Positions 43,161 to 51,375 of a stretch of DNA of 54,235 nt are shown piece by piece (positions within the stretch are counted from its first letter, which is position 1; every line of letters starts with the position of its first letter). The DNA comes from JADJAH01 sp964615795 (GTDB lineage Bacteria > Bacteroidota > Ignavibacteria > Tepidaquicellales > Tepidaquicellaceae): positions 1 to 54,235 of the forward strand of contig CAZTQR010000015.1 in NCBI GenBank assembly GCA_964615795.1, read 5' to 3'. The notes under the pieces are model-generated. The model searched no databases, was not told the DNA's origin, and worked only from the letters and a program-made list of their open reading frames with translations. The position numbers and the translations under genes are program-made.

Positions 43161-44273
43161 TCAGGATCTTAAACCTGTTCGGAGAAAATTATAGATGCCG
43201 ATCGAAAGAAACAGGATATTTGCAAGCCAGGCAGTTAGTATTGGATTAATTTCGCCGTTGTAACCGAATGTTTGCGAGATCTTTACAAATCCCAAATAGA
43301 GAAAAGTGATCAGAATGCTGATGCCGAACTGTACAGCGGCACTGCCTTTTCGCTGATTCAGGCTCAGTGATACACCGAATATGATAACGATCAGATTTGC
43401 AAAGGGGAACGAGATCTTTGAGTAGTAATCAACTTCGGCTCTGCTCACATCCTGTCCGCTGTTTCTCATTTCATTGATGAGATTGCCAAGATCGGAAAGA
43501 ATCAATTCATCGGGATTCTTCTGCTTAATGTTGATCTTGTCAGGAGTAACTCTAAGAGGAGGGGATTCTGAATTTCCGGAATTGTCCATAACGGCTATAG
43601 AGGTATAGGTCTTGAGTCCTGAACTGTCAAATGTTCTCAATGATACATCAGACAAAATCCATGATCTGCTTATACTGTCCCAGCTTATCCTTCTGGAGTC
43701 AATTCGGCTGGCAAGTTGCGAGAGGCGGTCGTCTTTAAAAGTTTGGATAGAAGCATTTTCGCCGGCCTTTTGAACCTCATTGTAGTTTCTTATTGTGAGA
43801 ACTCTGTTGGAAGAATCCTGAATGCTGAGATTCGCAATAATGCCGGGCGTCTTATGCTTGCCGATCTTATCTCTCTCTATCCTGATCTTTTCTGTATTTG
43901 AATAGGGGACTATCCAGCCGTTAAAATAAACAGAACCAGCAGTAACTACCACACCCGCAAGCAGCAACGGCAGCAGATAGCGATAGATGCTGATCCCGGC
44001 AGAATTCATGGCAGTCATCTCTGAGAGGGAATTGAATCTTGCGGTTGTAAAGAGTGTGGCAAGCAACATTCCGACCGGCGTGATGAGCTTTACGATCTCG
44101 GGTATGAAGTAAAGATAATACTGTGCTATATCCTGTCCGGAAAGCTTTCGGTCTATGAACTTGTCAATATTCTCGAACAGGTCCACAAGAATGAAGACAA
44201 TTACAAAGCAGAGTATGCCAAATGCAAGATTTCTGAGGAATGACCAGAGGATATATTTGTCTATCAATTTCAC
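43161..44273 (-). CDS. LptF/LptG-family permease (YjgP/YjgQ)
   Basis: Inner-membrane subunit of the LptBFG exporter that lifts lipopolysaccharide toward the outer membrane. It has 370 residues: three membrane helices at the N-terminus (DKYILWSFLRNLAFGILCFV), a periplasmic beta-jellyroll domain at about 125-265, and three at the C-terminus. Seen: FTTARFNSLSEMTAMNSAGIS, the family coupling region, and YYSKISFPFANLIVIIFGV. The start is GTG at 44273. It supports an outer membrane with LPS. Only one of the two usual permeases is here. Divergent from the AhpD-like gene, only 2 bases away. Confidence 0.9.
   Translation of the reverse strand: MKLIDKYILWSFLRNLAFGILCFVIVFILVDLFENIDKFIDRKLSGQDIAQYYLYFIPEIVKLITPVGMLLATLFTTARFNSLSEMTAMNSAGISIYRYLLPLLLAGVVVTAGSVYFNGWIVPYSNTEKIRIERDKIGKHKTPGIIANLSIQDSSNRVLTIRNYNEVQKAGENASIQTFKDDRLSQLASRIDSRRISWDSISRSWILSDVSLRTFDSSGLKTYTSIAVMDNSGNSESPPLRVTPDKINIKQKNPDELILSDLGNLINEMRNSGQDVSRAEVDYYSKISFPFANLIVIIFGVSLSLNQRKGSAAVQFGISILITFLYLGFVKISQTFGYNGEINPILTAWLANILFLSIGIYNFLRTGLRS
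44252..44259 (+). promoter_or_regulatory. possible -7 element of the AhpD-like gene
   Basis: TATATTTG inside the lptF/G start region, 16 bases before the ATG at 44276. A good TTG at the -33 place is missing, so this is weaker than the others. Confidence 0.4.
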
Positions 44274-44275
44274 AA

Positions 44276-44884
44276 ATGAATTTTAAACATAAACTTGCCG
44301 AAGTAAAAGGCATTTCAAGGCTCGCGGCCTCCATTGCTTCCGATGATCTGAAGAAAGTAAGGCATGAGATCGGAGCTCAGTTGGAATCCGTTGACTCTGA
44401 AAAGCTGTACGAGACCATACTTCAGTCATATCTGTTTTGCGGATTTCCGGCGGTCATAGAAACGTTAAGGATCTTCTCTGAATTGTCAGGAGGATTCATT
44501 AAAGATGCCGAAACATATGATAAGGGAGAGTTTGAATCCAGAGGATTGAAGAACTGCGGAAGGATCTACGGAAGAAACCTCGATAAACTGCTTGCAAACA
44601 TGCATGCAGTGAGCCCGGACCTTAAGCAGTGGATGATCATCGAAGGTTACGGAAAAGTTATGGGAAGGAGCGGTTTGAATCTTCTTGAGCGTGAATTTGT
44701 GAATGTCGCAATTCTTTGTACCCGCTATTATGAGAATCAGCTTTATGCACACATAAAAGGATGCTTAAATAACGGAGCATCTCCGGAAGAAGTGGAAGAG
44801 GCATTCAGGGGCCTTGCCGGGATTGCATCTGCACGTAATATTGAAAGGTCCGTTGATGTACTGAATAAGATCAAAGGCAAATAA
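44276..44884 (+). CDS. carboxymuconolactone decarboxylase/AhpD-like protein
   Basis: A 202-residue helical protein. The C-terminal part carries the CMD/AhpD domain: REFVNVAILCTRYYENQLYAHIKGCLNNGASPEEVEEAF. The CxxC redox pair of true AhpD is absent (only one cysteine in the motif), so peroxidase-partner activity is unlikely; the role is unknown. The start is the ATG at 44276 (MNFKHKLAEVKG); the longer frame from 44240 would run into the lptF/G start. Confidence 0.8.
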   Translation: MNFKHKLAEVKGISRLAASIASDDLKKVRHEIGAQLESVDSEKLYETILQSYLFCGFPAVIETLRIFSELSGGFIKDAETYDKGEFESRGLKNCGRIYGRNLDKLLANMHAVSPDLKQWMIIEGYGKVMGRSGLNLLEREFVNVAILCTRYYENQLYAHIKGCLNNGASPEEVEEAFRGLAGIASARNIERSVDVLNKIKGK

Positions 44885-45136
44885 GTGTTGTATAATATAT
44901 ATTATGTAAAGTCACAAGCTTTCTGTTCTATTTCCCCGAGGGTCTCCTGCCTGCCCAGCCCTGCCATCTGCCTCTCACTGACCCTGTATCGCTTCACTGA
45001 TTGCATTGTGCAAGAAGAGATTTGTCAGATGAATGCAAGGAATGTCTTGCCAGTCATTCATTTTCGTTTTGTGCAAATATCATGCGCAGACATATAATTC
45101 ATTTATTTTCCGGCAACGAATTCTTAAATTGCCCAA
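44885..45136. other. intergenic with AT-rich palindrome
   Basis: A perfect 14-base palindrome ATAATATATATTAT lies at 44892-44905, just after the AhpD-like stop. The rest, up to nuoK, is a pyrimidine-rich stretch with no convincing gene; it must carry the nuoK promoter, but I find no full TAnnTTTG match. Confidence 0.5.
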
Positions 45137-45436
45137 ATGGAAATCAACTACTACCTTATTGTAAGCGCACTGCTTTTTACGATCGGCGTAACAGGTGTGC
45201 TCATCAGGCGAAATGCGATCATAATCTTCATGTGCATTGAACTGATGCTGAATGCGATCAACCTTTCACTGGTTGCATTCTCTTCTTATCTCGGTAATGT
45301 AAACGGACAGATATTTGTATTCATTGTAATGACTGTAGCCGCTGCTGAGGCAGCTATCGGGCTTGCTATCGTGATAGCACTGTTCAGAAACAAGGCGACT
45401 GTCAATATAAATGAAATGAACATCCTGAAGTGGTAA
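45137..45436 (+). CDS. nuoK: NADH-quinone oxidoreductase subunit K
   Basis: Membrane-arm subunit of complex I with three helices, 99 residues, the normal length. Seen: YLIVSALLFTIGVTGVLIRR, the conserved glutamate in MCIELMLNAINL (proton path) and the second in VAAAEAAIGLAIVIALFR. It is followed 22 bases later by nuoL. nuoJ is not upstream. Confidence 0.95.
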   Translation: MEINYYLIVSALLFTIGVTGVLIRRNAIIIFMCIELMLNAINLSLVAFSSYLGNVNGQIFVFIVMTVAAAEAAIGLAIVIALFRNKATVNINEMNILKW

Positions 45437-45458
45437 AACGCAAACTTAAGCTGACCTG

Positions 45459-47375
45459 ATGGAACAATATGTTTACCTTCTGACGGTCCTGCCGTTGGCG
45501 GGATTTCTGATTTCCGGCCTATTCGGAAAGAAAATCGGCAACAAGACACTCATAGGCACAATTTCCACGCTCGCAGTATTTATCCCCTTCCTTATCGCCC
45601 TTGGCTGTCTGTCACAGCTGATGTCAATGCCGGAAGGCTCTCGTGCCATATTCGTCAAATACTACGAGTGGATCACAGCAGGTACTTTCACAGCTTCTGT
45701 ATCATATCTGCTTGATCCTCTTTCCATTGTCATGGTTCTGATTGTTACGGGAGTGGGATCACTCATACACCTGTATTCGATCGGCTACATGCATAACGAT
45801 CCCGGATTTGCAAAGTTCTTCGCATATCTCAACCTCTTCATATTTGCAATGCTTAACCTTGTGCTTGCGGATAACTTTCTTCTGATATTTCTCGGATGGG
45901 AAGGCGTTGGGCTGTGTTCTTATCTTTTGATCGGATTCTGGTATGAGCAGAAATTCACCGGAGACGCGGCCAAAAAGGCATTCATAGTAAACAGGATCGG
46001 TGATTTCGGATTCATGACGGCGATGTTCTTTATCTTCACTTATTTTGGAACTCTTGACGTTTCGGTCTTCAATCAGAAGCTTGCTGCGTTTTCAGTCGGA
46101 GATCCAATCCTTCTGACAATCGCGCTATTGCTTTTCCTCGGAGCTACCGGAAAGTCCGCACAGATCCCTTTGTATGTATGGCTTCCCGATGCGATGGCGG
46201 GCCCTACGCCTGTGTCAGCATTGATTCACGCCGCTACGATGGTGACTGCCGGCATTTATCTAATTGCCAGGACTTCCCTGCTCTACGCGCTTGCTCCGTT
46301 TGCAACCACTATAGTATTTGCCGTCGGGATGCTCACTGCCGTTGTGGCGGCGGCCATAGCGCTCAGGCAGAATGACATAAAGAAGGTACTTGCGTATTCC
46401 ACCGTTTCACAGCTTGGATTCATGTTCATGGCGCTGGGAACAGGAACTTACTGGCTGGCTATATTCCATCTTATGACGCACGCTTTCTTCAAAGGCCTGC
46501 TCTTTCTCGGAAGTGGTTCCGTCATTCACGGAATGCATGAAGAACAGGATATCAGGAATATGGGAGGCCTGAAGGACAAGATGAAGATAACATATCTGAC
46601 GTTTCTTATCGGCACTCTTGCAATTTCCGGCATCCCCCCGCTCTCAGGGTTCTTCAGCAAAGACGAGATACTATACACCAATTTCATTTACCAGGGACTG
46701 CCTCCGTATCTGCTTTCTCTCATCACTGCCGGAATGACTGCCTATTACATGTTCAGGCTTGTATCACTTACCTTTTTCGGCAAACCAAGATACGACACGC
46801 ACCATGTGCATCCGCACGAGTCGCCTGCAACAATGACCATCCCTCTGATAATTCTTGCGGTGCTGTCTGTTGTTGGCGGATTCATCGGCCTTCCGCATTT
46901 TACAGGGGTACATAATTATCTGAAAGACTGGCTGAATCCCGTGTTCAAGGGAGCAACTGATGTGATACTTTCTTACAGGCCTGAGCATGAGCATGCGATG
47001 TCACTTGAGCTGTTGCTGGTTGGCATTTCAATACTGGTTGCTCTTACAGGTATCATAATCGCATACAGGCGATTCTCTGCAATTGAAAAGATTCCCGCTC
47101 AGACTGCGGTGTCGAGAATTCTCGAAGAGAAATTTTATGTGGACGAATTCTATGACAAGACAATAATCGAGCCCATAAGAAAGTCATCAGACGGATTCCT
47201 TTGGAAGATCTTCGATGTAAAGATTATTGACGGTGCGGTGAACGGAATAGCGAGGTATATCTCCAACATTGGATTTGACTGGAGAAGGCTGCAAACCGGG
47301 ATCATACAGGATTATACTACGATATCAGTTGCAGGAGTAGTGATAATTCTTTTGTATCTGTTGTTTGTCAACTAA
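45459..47375 (+). CDS. nuoL: NADH-quinone oxidoreductase subunit L
   Basis: The distal antiporter-like proton-pumping subunit of complex I, 638 residues with about 15 membrane helices and a long C-terminal lateral helix region. Seen: FLGWEGVGLCSYLLIGFWY, VNRIGDFGFM, PDAMAGPTPVSALIHAATMV, AYSTVSQLGFMFMALG, HAFFKGLLFLGSGSVIH and GIPPLSGFFSKDEI. The gene is followed by a terminator, not by nuoM and nuoN as usual. Confidence 0.96.
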   Translation: MEQYVYLLTVLPLAGFLISGLFGKKIGNKTLIGTISTLAVFIPFLIALGCLSQLMSMPEGSRAIFVKYYEWITAGTFTASVSYLLDPLSIVMVLIVTGVGSLIHLYSIGYMHNDPGFAKFFAYLNLFIFAMLNLVLADNFLLIFLGWEGVGLCSYLLIGFWYEQKFTGDAAKKAFIVNRIGDFGFMTAMFFIFTYFGTLDVSVFNQKLAAFSVGDPILLTIALLLFLGATGKSAQIPLYVWLPDAMAGPTPVSALIHAATMVTAGIYLIARTSLLYALAPFATTIVFAVGMLTAVVAAAIALRQNDIKKVLAYSTVSQLGFMFMALGTGTYWLAIFHLMTHAFFKGLLFLGSGSVIHGMHEEQDIRNMGGLKDKMKITYLTFLIGTLAISGIPPLSGFFSKDEILYTNFIYQGLPPYLLSLITAGMTAYYMFRLVSLTFFGKPRYDTHHVHPHESPATMTIPLIILAVLSVVGGFIGLPHFTGVHNYLKDWLNPVFKGATDVILSYRPEHEHAMSLELLLVGISILVALTGIIIAYRRFSAIEKIPAQTAVSRILEEKFYVDEFYDKTIIEPIRKSSDGFLWKIFDVKIIDGAVNGIARYISNIGFDWRRLQTGIIQDYTTISVAGVVIILLYLLFVN

Positions 47376-47391
47376 CACGATCCTTGAACAA

Positions 47392-47431
47392 AAGCAGGGC
47401 ATCAGTTATCCGGTGCCCTGCTTATTTTTTT
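47392..47431. terminator. bidirectional terminator between nuoL and the cytochrome gene
   Basis: Arms AAGCAGGGCA (47392-47401) and TGCCCTGCTT (47414-47423), 12-base loop. On the plus strand ATTTTTTT follows; on the minus strand TTGTT follows the stem's own TT. It overlaps the stop codon of the cytochrome gene. Confidence 0.88.
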
Positions 47432-48224
47432 ACTTCCCGTTCTTCTTAAGTATGTATGCTGCAATGTCTGCAACGTCCTGATCGCTCAATACACTCTCCT
47501 TGTAAAACGGCATTGCACCGTCGCCGAACCTGACATTATAAGTGATCGATTTCACATTTCCGTCAAATTCGTCAAAAATATCCGGAACTTTTCTGACGGT
47601 CTTCTTTTCCCCGTGGCACATTCCGCAGGCATCGTTGAACTTCGACTCACCTGAGACAGGGTCACCCGTCAAAGCCATGATCTTCTTCTGCGCCTCCTTC
47701 AGTTTTGCCTTATCCGGCTTTGGCAATGCTATTGTCTCATACTTAATTTCTGCGGTCTTATCTGCGCCGGGAAGGGACGAGTAATACTGATTGAGATCGG
47801 TAATCTGAGATGCTGACAACGGTGACTTCATTCTGAGATAAGCTTCCCAGCAAACAGTTCCTCCGCCTGCATTTGAAGCAACATCAGCGCCTGAGAACTT
47901 ACCGTGATATGTGGACGGCCTCTTGTCTGCGCCGGCAACTCCCGAGAAGTACTTTGTAAGCGTATTGGAAGAATTCGAACCGTCGCCGTGGCAGTCGGAG
48001 CAAGCTATGTTGTTCTCTTTGGACTTAGAATAGAACAACTCCTTTCCAGGATTTGGCTTTTCGCCGGTGCTTCCCTGGGATTTACTTTCCGTAGTTTTAC
48101 TGTCCGGCTTTTTGGTATCACCACTCTTGTCTGATGCTTCGTCCTTTCCGCAAGATGCAATCAGAAGAGCCGTGAAGATCACTGCAATGACAGTGATGTG
48201 AAACCTGATGTGTGTTATCGGCAT
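47430..48224 (-). CDS. diheme cytochrome c lipoprotein
   Basis: A 264-residue exported electron carrier. Lipobox IASC at about residue 25, then an acidic/lysine-rich linker. Two heme-binding sites: CSDCHG (about residue 75) in a first c-type domain and CGMCHG (about residue 200) in a second (GDPVSGESKFNDACGMCHGE), with later methionines (GAMPFYKESVLSDQDVADIA) as axial ligand candidates. Its place beside nuoL suggests respiration, but it is on the opposite strand. Confidence 0.9.
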   Translation of the reverse strand: MPITHIRFHITVIAVIFTALLIASCGKDEASDKSGDTKKPDSKTTESKSQGSTGEKPNPGKELFYSKSKENNIACSDCHGDGSNSSNTLTKYFSGVAGADKRPSTYHGKFSGADVASNAGGGTVCWEAYLRMKSPLSASQITDLNQYYSSLPGADKTAEIKYETIALPKPDKAKLKEAQKKIMALTGDPVSGESKFNDACGMCHGEKKTVRKVPDIFDEFDGNVKSITYNVRFGDGAMPFYKESVLSDQDVADIAAYILKKNGK

Positions 48225-48280
48225 TGGCTTATGAGTTTTGTTGATGCAATATGCGGGAGAATTTTCTTTCCTTCAAACCT

Positions 48281-48319
48281 ATTTGACGTGAATTGTAGAA
48301 TTCAGACAATCCGTCAAAT
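48281..48319 (-). repeat. inverted repeat at the stop of the barrel gene
   Basis: Arms ATTTGACG (48281-48288) and CGTCAAAT (48312-48319), with an inner ATTGT/ACAAT pair. It could form a long hairpin after the barrel gene, but no T-run follows on the minus strand. Confidence 0.4.
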
Positions 48320-49237
48320 GAAGCCGTAGAGCAGTGTCTTTGTATTTGTCTTTGGCTTTTTCTGTGACGGCTTTTCGTAGAACGGCCTGAATGTTACACC
48401 CAGATAAAAAGAGCCCCAGTTCATTTTCTTTTTGTCAGACTGGAAGTAGTTGTAGCCTTCCCCTACCGGATAATACAGGTTTGAAATGTACCTGCCTTCT
48501 TCATCATTCAGGTTGGCATCCTTGCTTCCCCACTCAATGTACCCGTCGCGGACCGTTTCGGAAAGCAGGAGATTTCCAAGATCATATTTTGCACCGGCAA
48601 CTATGCCGATTGATTCGTTGATCCTGAATTCGATCCCGGCATTGAAGTCAACTCCCATTCTGAAACTGTTCAGATTAGCCGAAATGGAATCGCTGAAACC
48701 GGACCTGCGCGACAGATCAGCGGTGAAGAAATTGAAGTTGAAATTTGCTCCAAAGTAGGGAGATATCAGCTTGGTAAAAGAAGTCGGCGCCACTTCAAGT
48801 CCGATACCGAGACCGACATTGGAAAACGAATAGTCATACTCAATGGGACGCGGCTGATAAGTGTTGTTTACAAACCTGACCAGCGTTGTACCCGACCTCT
48901 TAGACTGAAAACTGTTAAAGCCTGAGAATGAGAAACTGAACACAGCTTTGGTGATCTCGTAATTGTCGAAATTCACCTTTGCACTGCCTGAAAGCATGAT
49001 GCCCGGCTGAGCCGCGAAGTTCTTTCCAAACAGGCTTGAATCAATGAACACATAACCTGCCGAATCATATCTTACGTATTCACTTCCTTTCAGCTGATCA
49101 TACGGAAACACAAGCCCGATATTTCCCTGAAACGAAAATTGTCCTGCCTGAGCGAAAGAGTTCCTGCAGGACACCAAAACAAACATCACCGCAATAAGCA
49201 TAAGTGATGCTGTGCAATATGATTTTCTGTTGATCAT
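48314..49237 (-). CDS. outer-membrane beta-barrel candidate
   Basis: A 307-residue exported protein. Signal peptide to about residue 32 (ends SFAQAG; a lipobox-like LVSC lies inside it). Alternating strands such as FSFQGNIGLVFPYDQL, AVFSFSFSGFNSF, YSFSNVGLGIGLEV, SFRMGVDFNAGIEFRINES and WGSFYLGVTFRPFYE fit an outer-membrane porin or OmpA-like barrel, as does the aromatic final strand. No family is recognised. It overlaps the rsmE stop by 4 bases, so it belongs to that minus-strand operon. Confidence 0.75.
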   Translation of the reverse strand: MINRKSYCTASLMLIAVMFVLVSCRNSFAQAGQFSFQGNIGLVFPYDQLKGSEYVRYDSAGYVFIDSSLFGKNFAAQPGIMLSGSAKVNFDNYEITKAVFSFSFSGFNSFQSKRSGTTLVRFVNNTYQPRPIEYDYSFSNVGLGIGLEVAPTSFTKLISPYFGANFNFNFFTADLSRRSGFSDSISANLNSFRMGVDFNAGIEFRINESIGIVAGAKYDLGNLLLSETVRDGYIEWGSKDANLNDEEGRYISNLYYPVGEGYNYFQSDKKKMNWGSFYLGVTFRPFYEKPSQKKPKTNTKTLLYGFI

Positions 49238-49959
49238 CGGTATGAATTTAATAATTCAAAAACTGAAACCACTGCTGCAGTTTCGGCCCTCAGTTTTCTT
49301 TTACCAAGCGAACGCGGAGTCCAGCCGTGCTCTATAAGCCGCTCGATCTCCGATTCATCGAATCCGCCTTCTGGACCGATCAGAAGCGAGGCGGTGGACG
49401 GTTTGGAAACCTTCGCATGAGGCATTACATTGTCAGAAAATTCATACATCACCACCTTCAGGGATTCGAACCTTGTTTCTTCAATAAGCTCAGTTAAAGT
49501 TACCGAAGGATAGAACACCGGGAGGCGGCATCTTTGAGACTGGCACATTGCGCTTCTAATGATCTGCCTTAGCCTCTCGCCCTGAGCTCCCGAATAACCG
49601 GACCTCTTTACCGTATGCCTTGTTATGACCGGCACAATTGAATCAACCCCGAGCTCGACGGCTTTCTCAATTGCAAACTCAAACCTGTCCTTGCTTTTCA
49701 AGGGAGCAATGTAGAGCCGGAGTTTCAGCTCAGGTTCAAACAAATCAGCTTGTTTACCTAAAATGGAACAGACCACTTTAGTTCTCAGTACCGATGATAT
49801 CACGCAATGGTATACGTTCCCCTCTCCGTCGGTAATGCTGAGCTCTTCGCCTTCCTTTTTTCTGAGAACCTTTGTTACATGAGAGTATTCGATATCCGTA
49901 AGAAAAAGTTCTCCCGATTGAGAGTTTATGTTGGCCGGATCTGCAAAATAATATTCCAT
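49234..49959 (-). CDS. rsmE: 16S rRNA (uracil1498-N3)-methyltransferase
   Basis: SPOUT-class methyltransferase that modifies U1498 of 16S rRNA, 241 residues. Seen: YSHVTKVLRKKEGEELSITD (PUA-like N-terminal part), LKSKDRFEFAIEKAVELGVD, RSAMCQSQRC, LLIGPEGGFDESEIE and SLGKRKLRAETAAV (trefoil knot). The start is the ATG at 49959, 10 bases after the upstream gene's stop; an upstream frame extension would lie inside the BamA-like gene and is not used. Confidence 0.95.
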   Translation of the reverse strand: MEYYFADPANINSQSGELFLTDIEYSHVTKVLRKKEGEELSITDGEGNVYHCVISSVLRTKVVCSILGKQADLFEPELKLRLYIAPLKSKDRFEFAIEKAVELGVDSIVPVITRHTVKRSGYSGAQGERLRQIIRSAMCQSQRCRLPVFYPSVTLTELIEETRFESLKVVMYEFSDNVMPHAKVSKPSTASLLIGPEGGFDESEIERLIEHGWTPRSLGKRKLRAETAAVVSVFELLNSYR

Positions 49960-49969
49960 ATTCTTATTG

Positions 49970-51310
49970 TCAGAAAGCCGCGTTGAGATCGAAAATGACC
50001 TGCGGCACAAATCTTTTGCCCTCGACTCTGAATGCATAATCAGTTCTTCCGACAAGGCCGAACGGAAGAATGAAATCGAGTCCTGCACCAAAGCCGTTAT
50101 GAAACTTTGAGTCGGCAAACAGGTCAGACTTGTTCCAGACAGTACCAATGTCAAAAAACAAGGTTGCATACATGGCAAATCGGTAGTTCATTTTTTTCAA
50201 AGCAGAGATCAGATTTACACCCGGTATTGAAGTTCCCGCAAAATGCCTCTCCCTGATAACCGGTAGCCTTATCTCATTGAAGAATCCAAGCCTGTTATCT
50301 CCTTCGTAAACAAGCTTCTTGTGTCCTCTGATCACCTTGTCATACCCAAAGAATTCCTGCATGTAGCTTGGCACCTGGCCGCCGAATGCGACAGAACCAA
50401 GGGCAGAAAATCCAAGTGAAATGCCGTAGTCTTTGCTCAGCTTAAGAGGAATGAACCGGCGCGCATCAAGTTCAACGCGGTTAAAGTCTATGAGCTGGCC
50501 AAATCCTTCTTTTGTATAGCTCAGCAAGATCAAAGTCCCGTTGGTTGTGAAATTGTAGTCATCCCTGGTGTCGTAGCCGCCGTTGAAGGAAGCTTCAAAG
50601 AACCTGTCCTTTCCGTCGCCGGAAACCGTTCTGCCCGGCTCGTACTTAGATGTCACAATTGAATTGTACGTCACATTGCCGGTAAATGAAAAATTCCTGT
50701 CTGTAAACTTCCCAAGTGTGAAGGAAGTCTTGAAATTGTACAGGTCATAATTTTCATCGGCATCCGGAATCTCATTGCCTGTTGAATTGATCGTAGAGAG
50801 GCTCTTGTTCCTGTTCTTTGAGTATCTTATGCTGAACGAAGAAAAGAAGTGTGAATCTTCGCCTATCCACGGCACAGAGTAGCTGAATCCTGCAAAGGGA
50901 TCAGCCCCGATCCCGAAGCTCGCATTCAGTGTTTCATTTCTCCCCCTGAAATTACGCCAAATGAGGTTGAGTCCGGCCCAAAACTGCGACAATTGTCCGT
51001 TGCGGAATCCTCCCTGCGGCAGAGGTATAAAGTAGAAACTCTCTTCAAGAATGAACATCAGGTCAATCTGATTCAGCGAATCTGTCGGAACAGGATATAC
51101 ATCCACTTTATTGAACAATCCAAGGTTCTTCAGTCTTTGAACATCTTCAAAGAGCACAATCTCGCTGAATCGTGAGTTCTCACGGGTTTGAATCTCTCTC
51201 ATTATTACATCTTCCTGTGTAACTTCATTCCCGGCAAGAATGATCTTCCTGACTCTGATCTCCTTTACATTCAAAGAACTGTCTTTCGCCTGATCCCCTC
51301 GCAAGAACAT
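49970..51310 (-). CDS. BamA/TamA-like outer-membrane protein
   Basis: A 446-residue surface-antigen (Omp85) family protein: one POTRA-like domain (IRVRKIILAGNEVTQEDVIM to VDVYPVPTDSL) followed by a beta-barrel of about 16 strands, with closing strands ending VPQVIFDLNAAF. It has fewer POTRA domains than BamA, so TamA-like or an accessory Omp85 protein is more likely. The first standard start codon is the ATG at 51310, but the frame stays open upstream to 51379 and encodes a signal-peptide-like stretch (LKCFLIYCCIGFLYASDS) that has no ATG, GTG or TTG. The real start is therefore probably non-standard or hidden by an error; see findings. Confidence 0.85.
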   Translation of the reverse strand: MFLRGDQAKDSSLNVKEIRVRKIILAGNEVTQEDVIMREIQTRENSRFSEIVLFEDVQRLKNLGLFNKVDVYPVPTDSLNQIDLMFILEESFYFIPLPQGGFRNGQLSQFWAGLNLIWRNFRGRNETLNASFGIGADPFAGFSYSVPWIGEDSHFFSSFSIRYSKNRNKSLSTINSTGNEIPDADENYDLYNFKTSFTLGKFTDRNFSFTGNVTYNSIVTSKYEPGRTVSGDGKDRFFEASFNGGYDTRDDYNFTTNGTLILLSYTKEGFGQLIDFNRVELDARRFIPLKLSKDYGISLGFSALGSVAFGGQVPSYMQEFFGYDKVIRGHKKLVYEGDNRLGFFNEIRLPVIRERHFAGTSIPGVNLISALKKMNYRFAMYATLFFDIGTVWNKSDLFADSKFHNGFGAGLDFILPFGLVGRTDYAFRVEGKRFVPQVIFDLNAAF

Positions 51311-51375
51311 GGCGGTTGAATCAGAGGCATAGAGAAATCCGATGCAACAATATATTAGAAAACACTTTAGCGTGG

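Noticed and set aside
44885..45097. 70-codon frame between the AhpD-like gene and nuoK
   Set aside because: Composition is not protein-like, no ribosome site, no recognisable domain.
49960..50178. 73-residue N-terminal extension of RsmE
   Set aside because: It lies inside the upstream BamA-like gene in another frame; the normal RsmE N-terminus starts at 49959.
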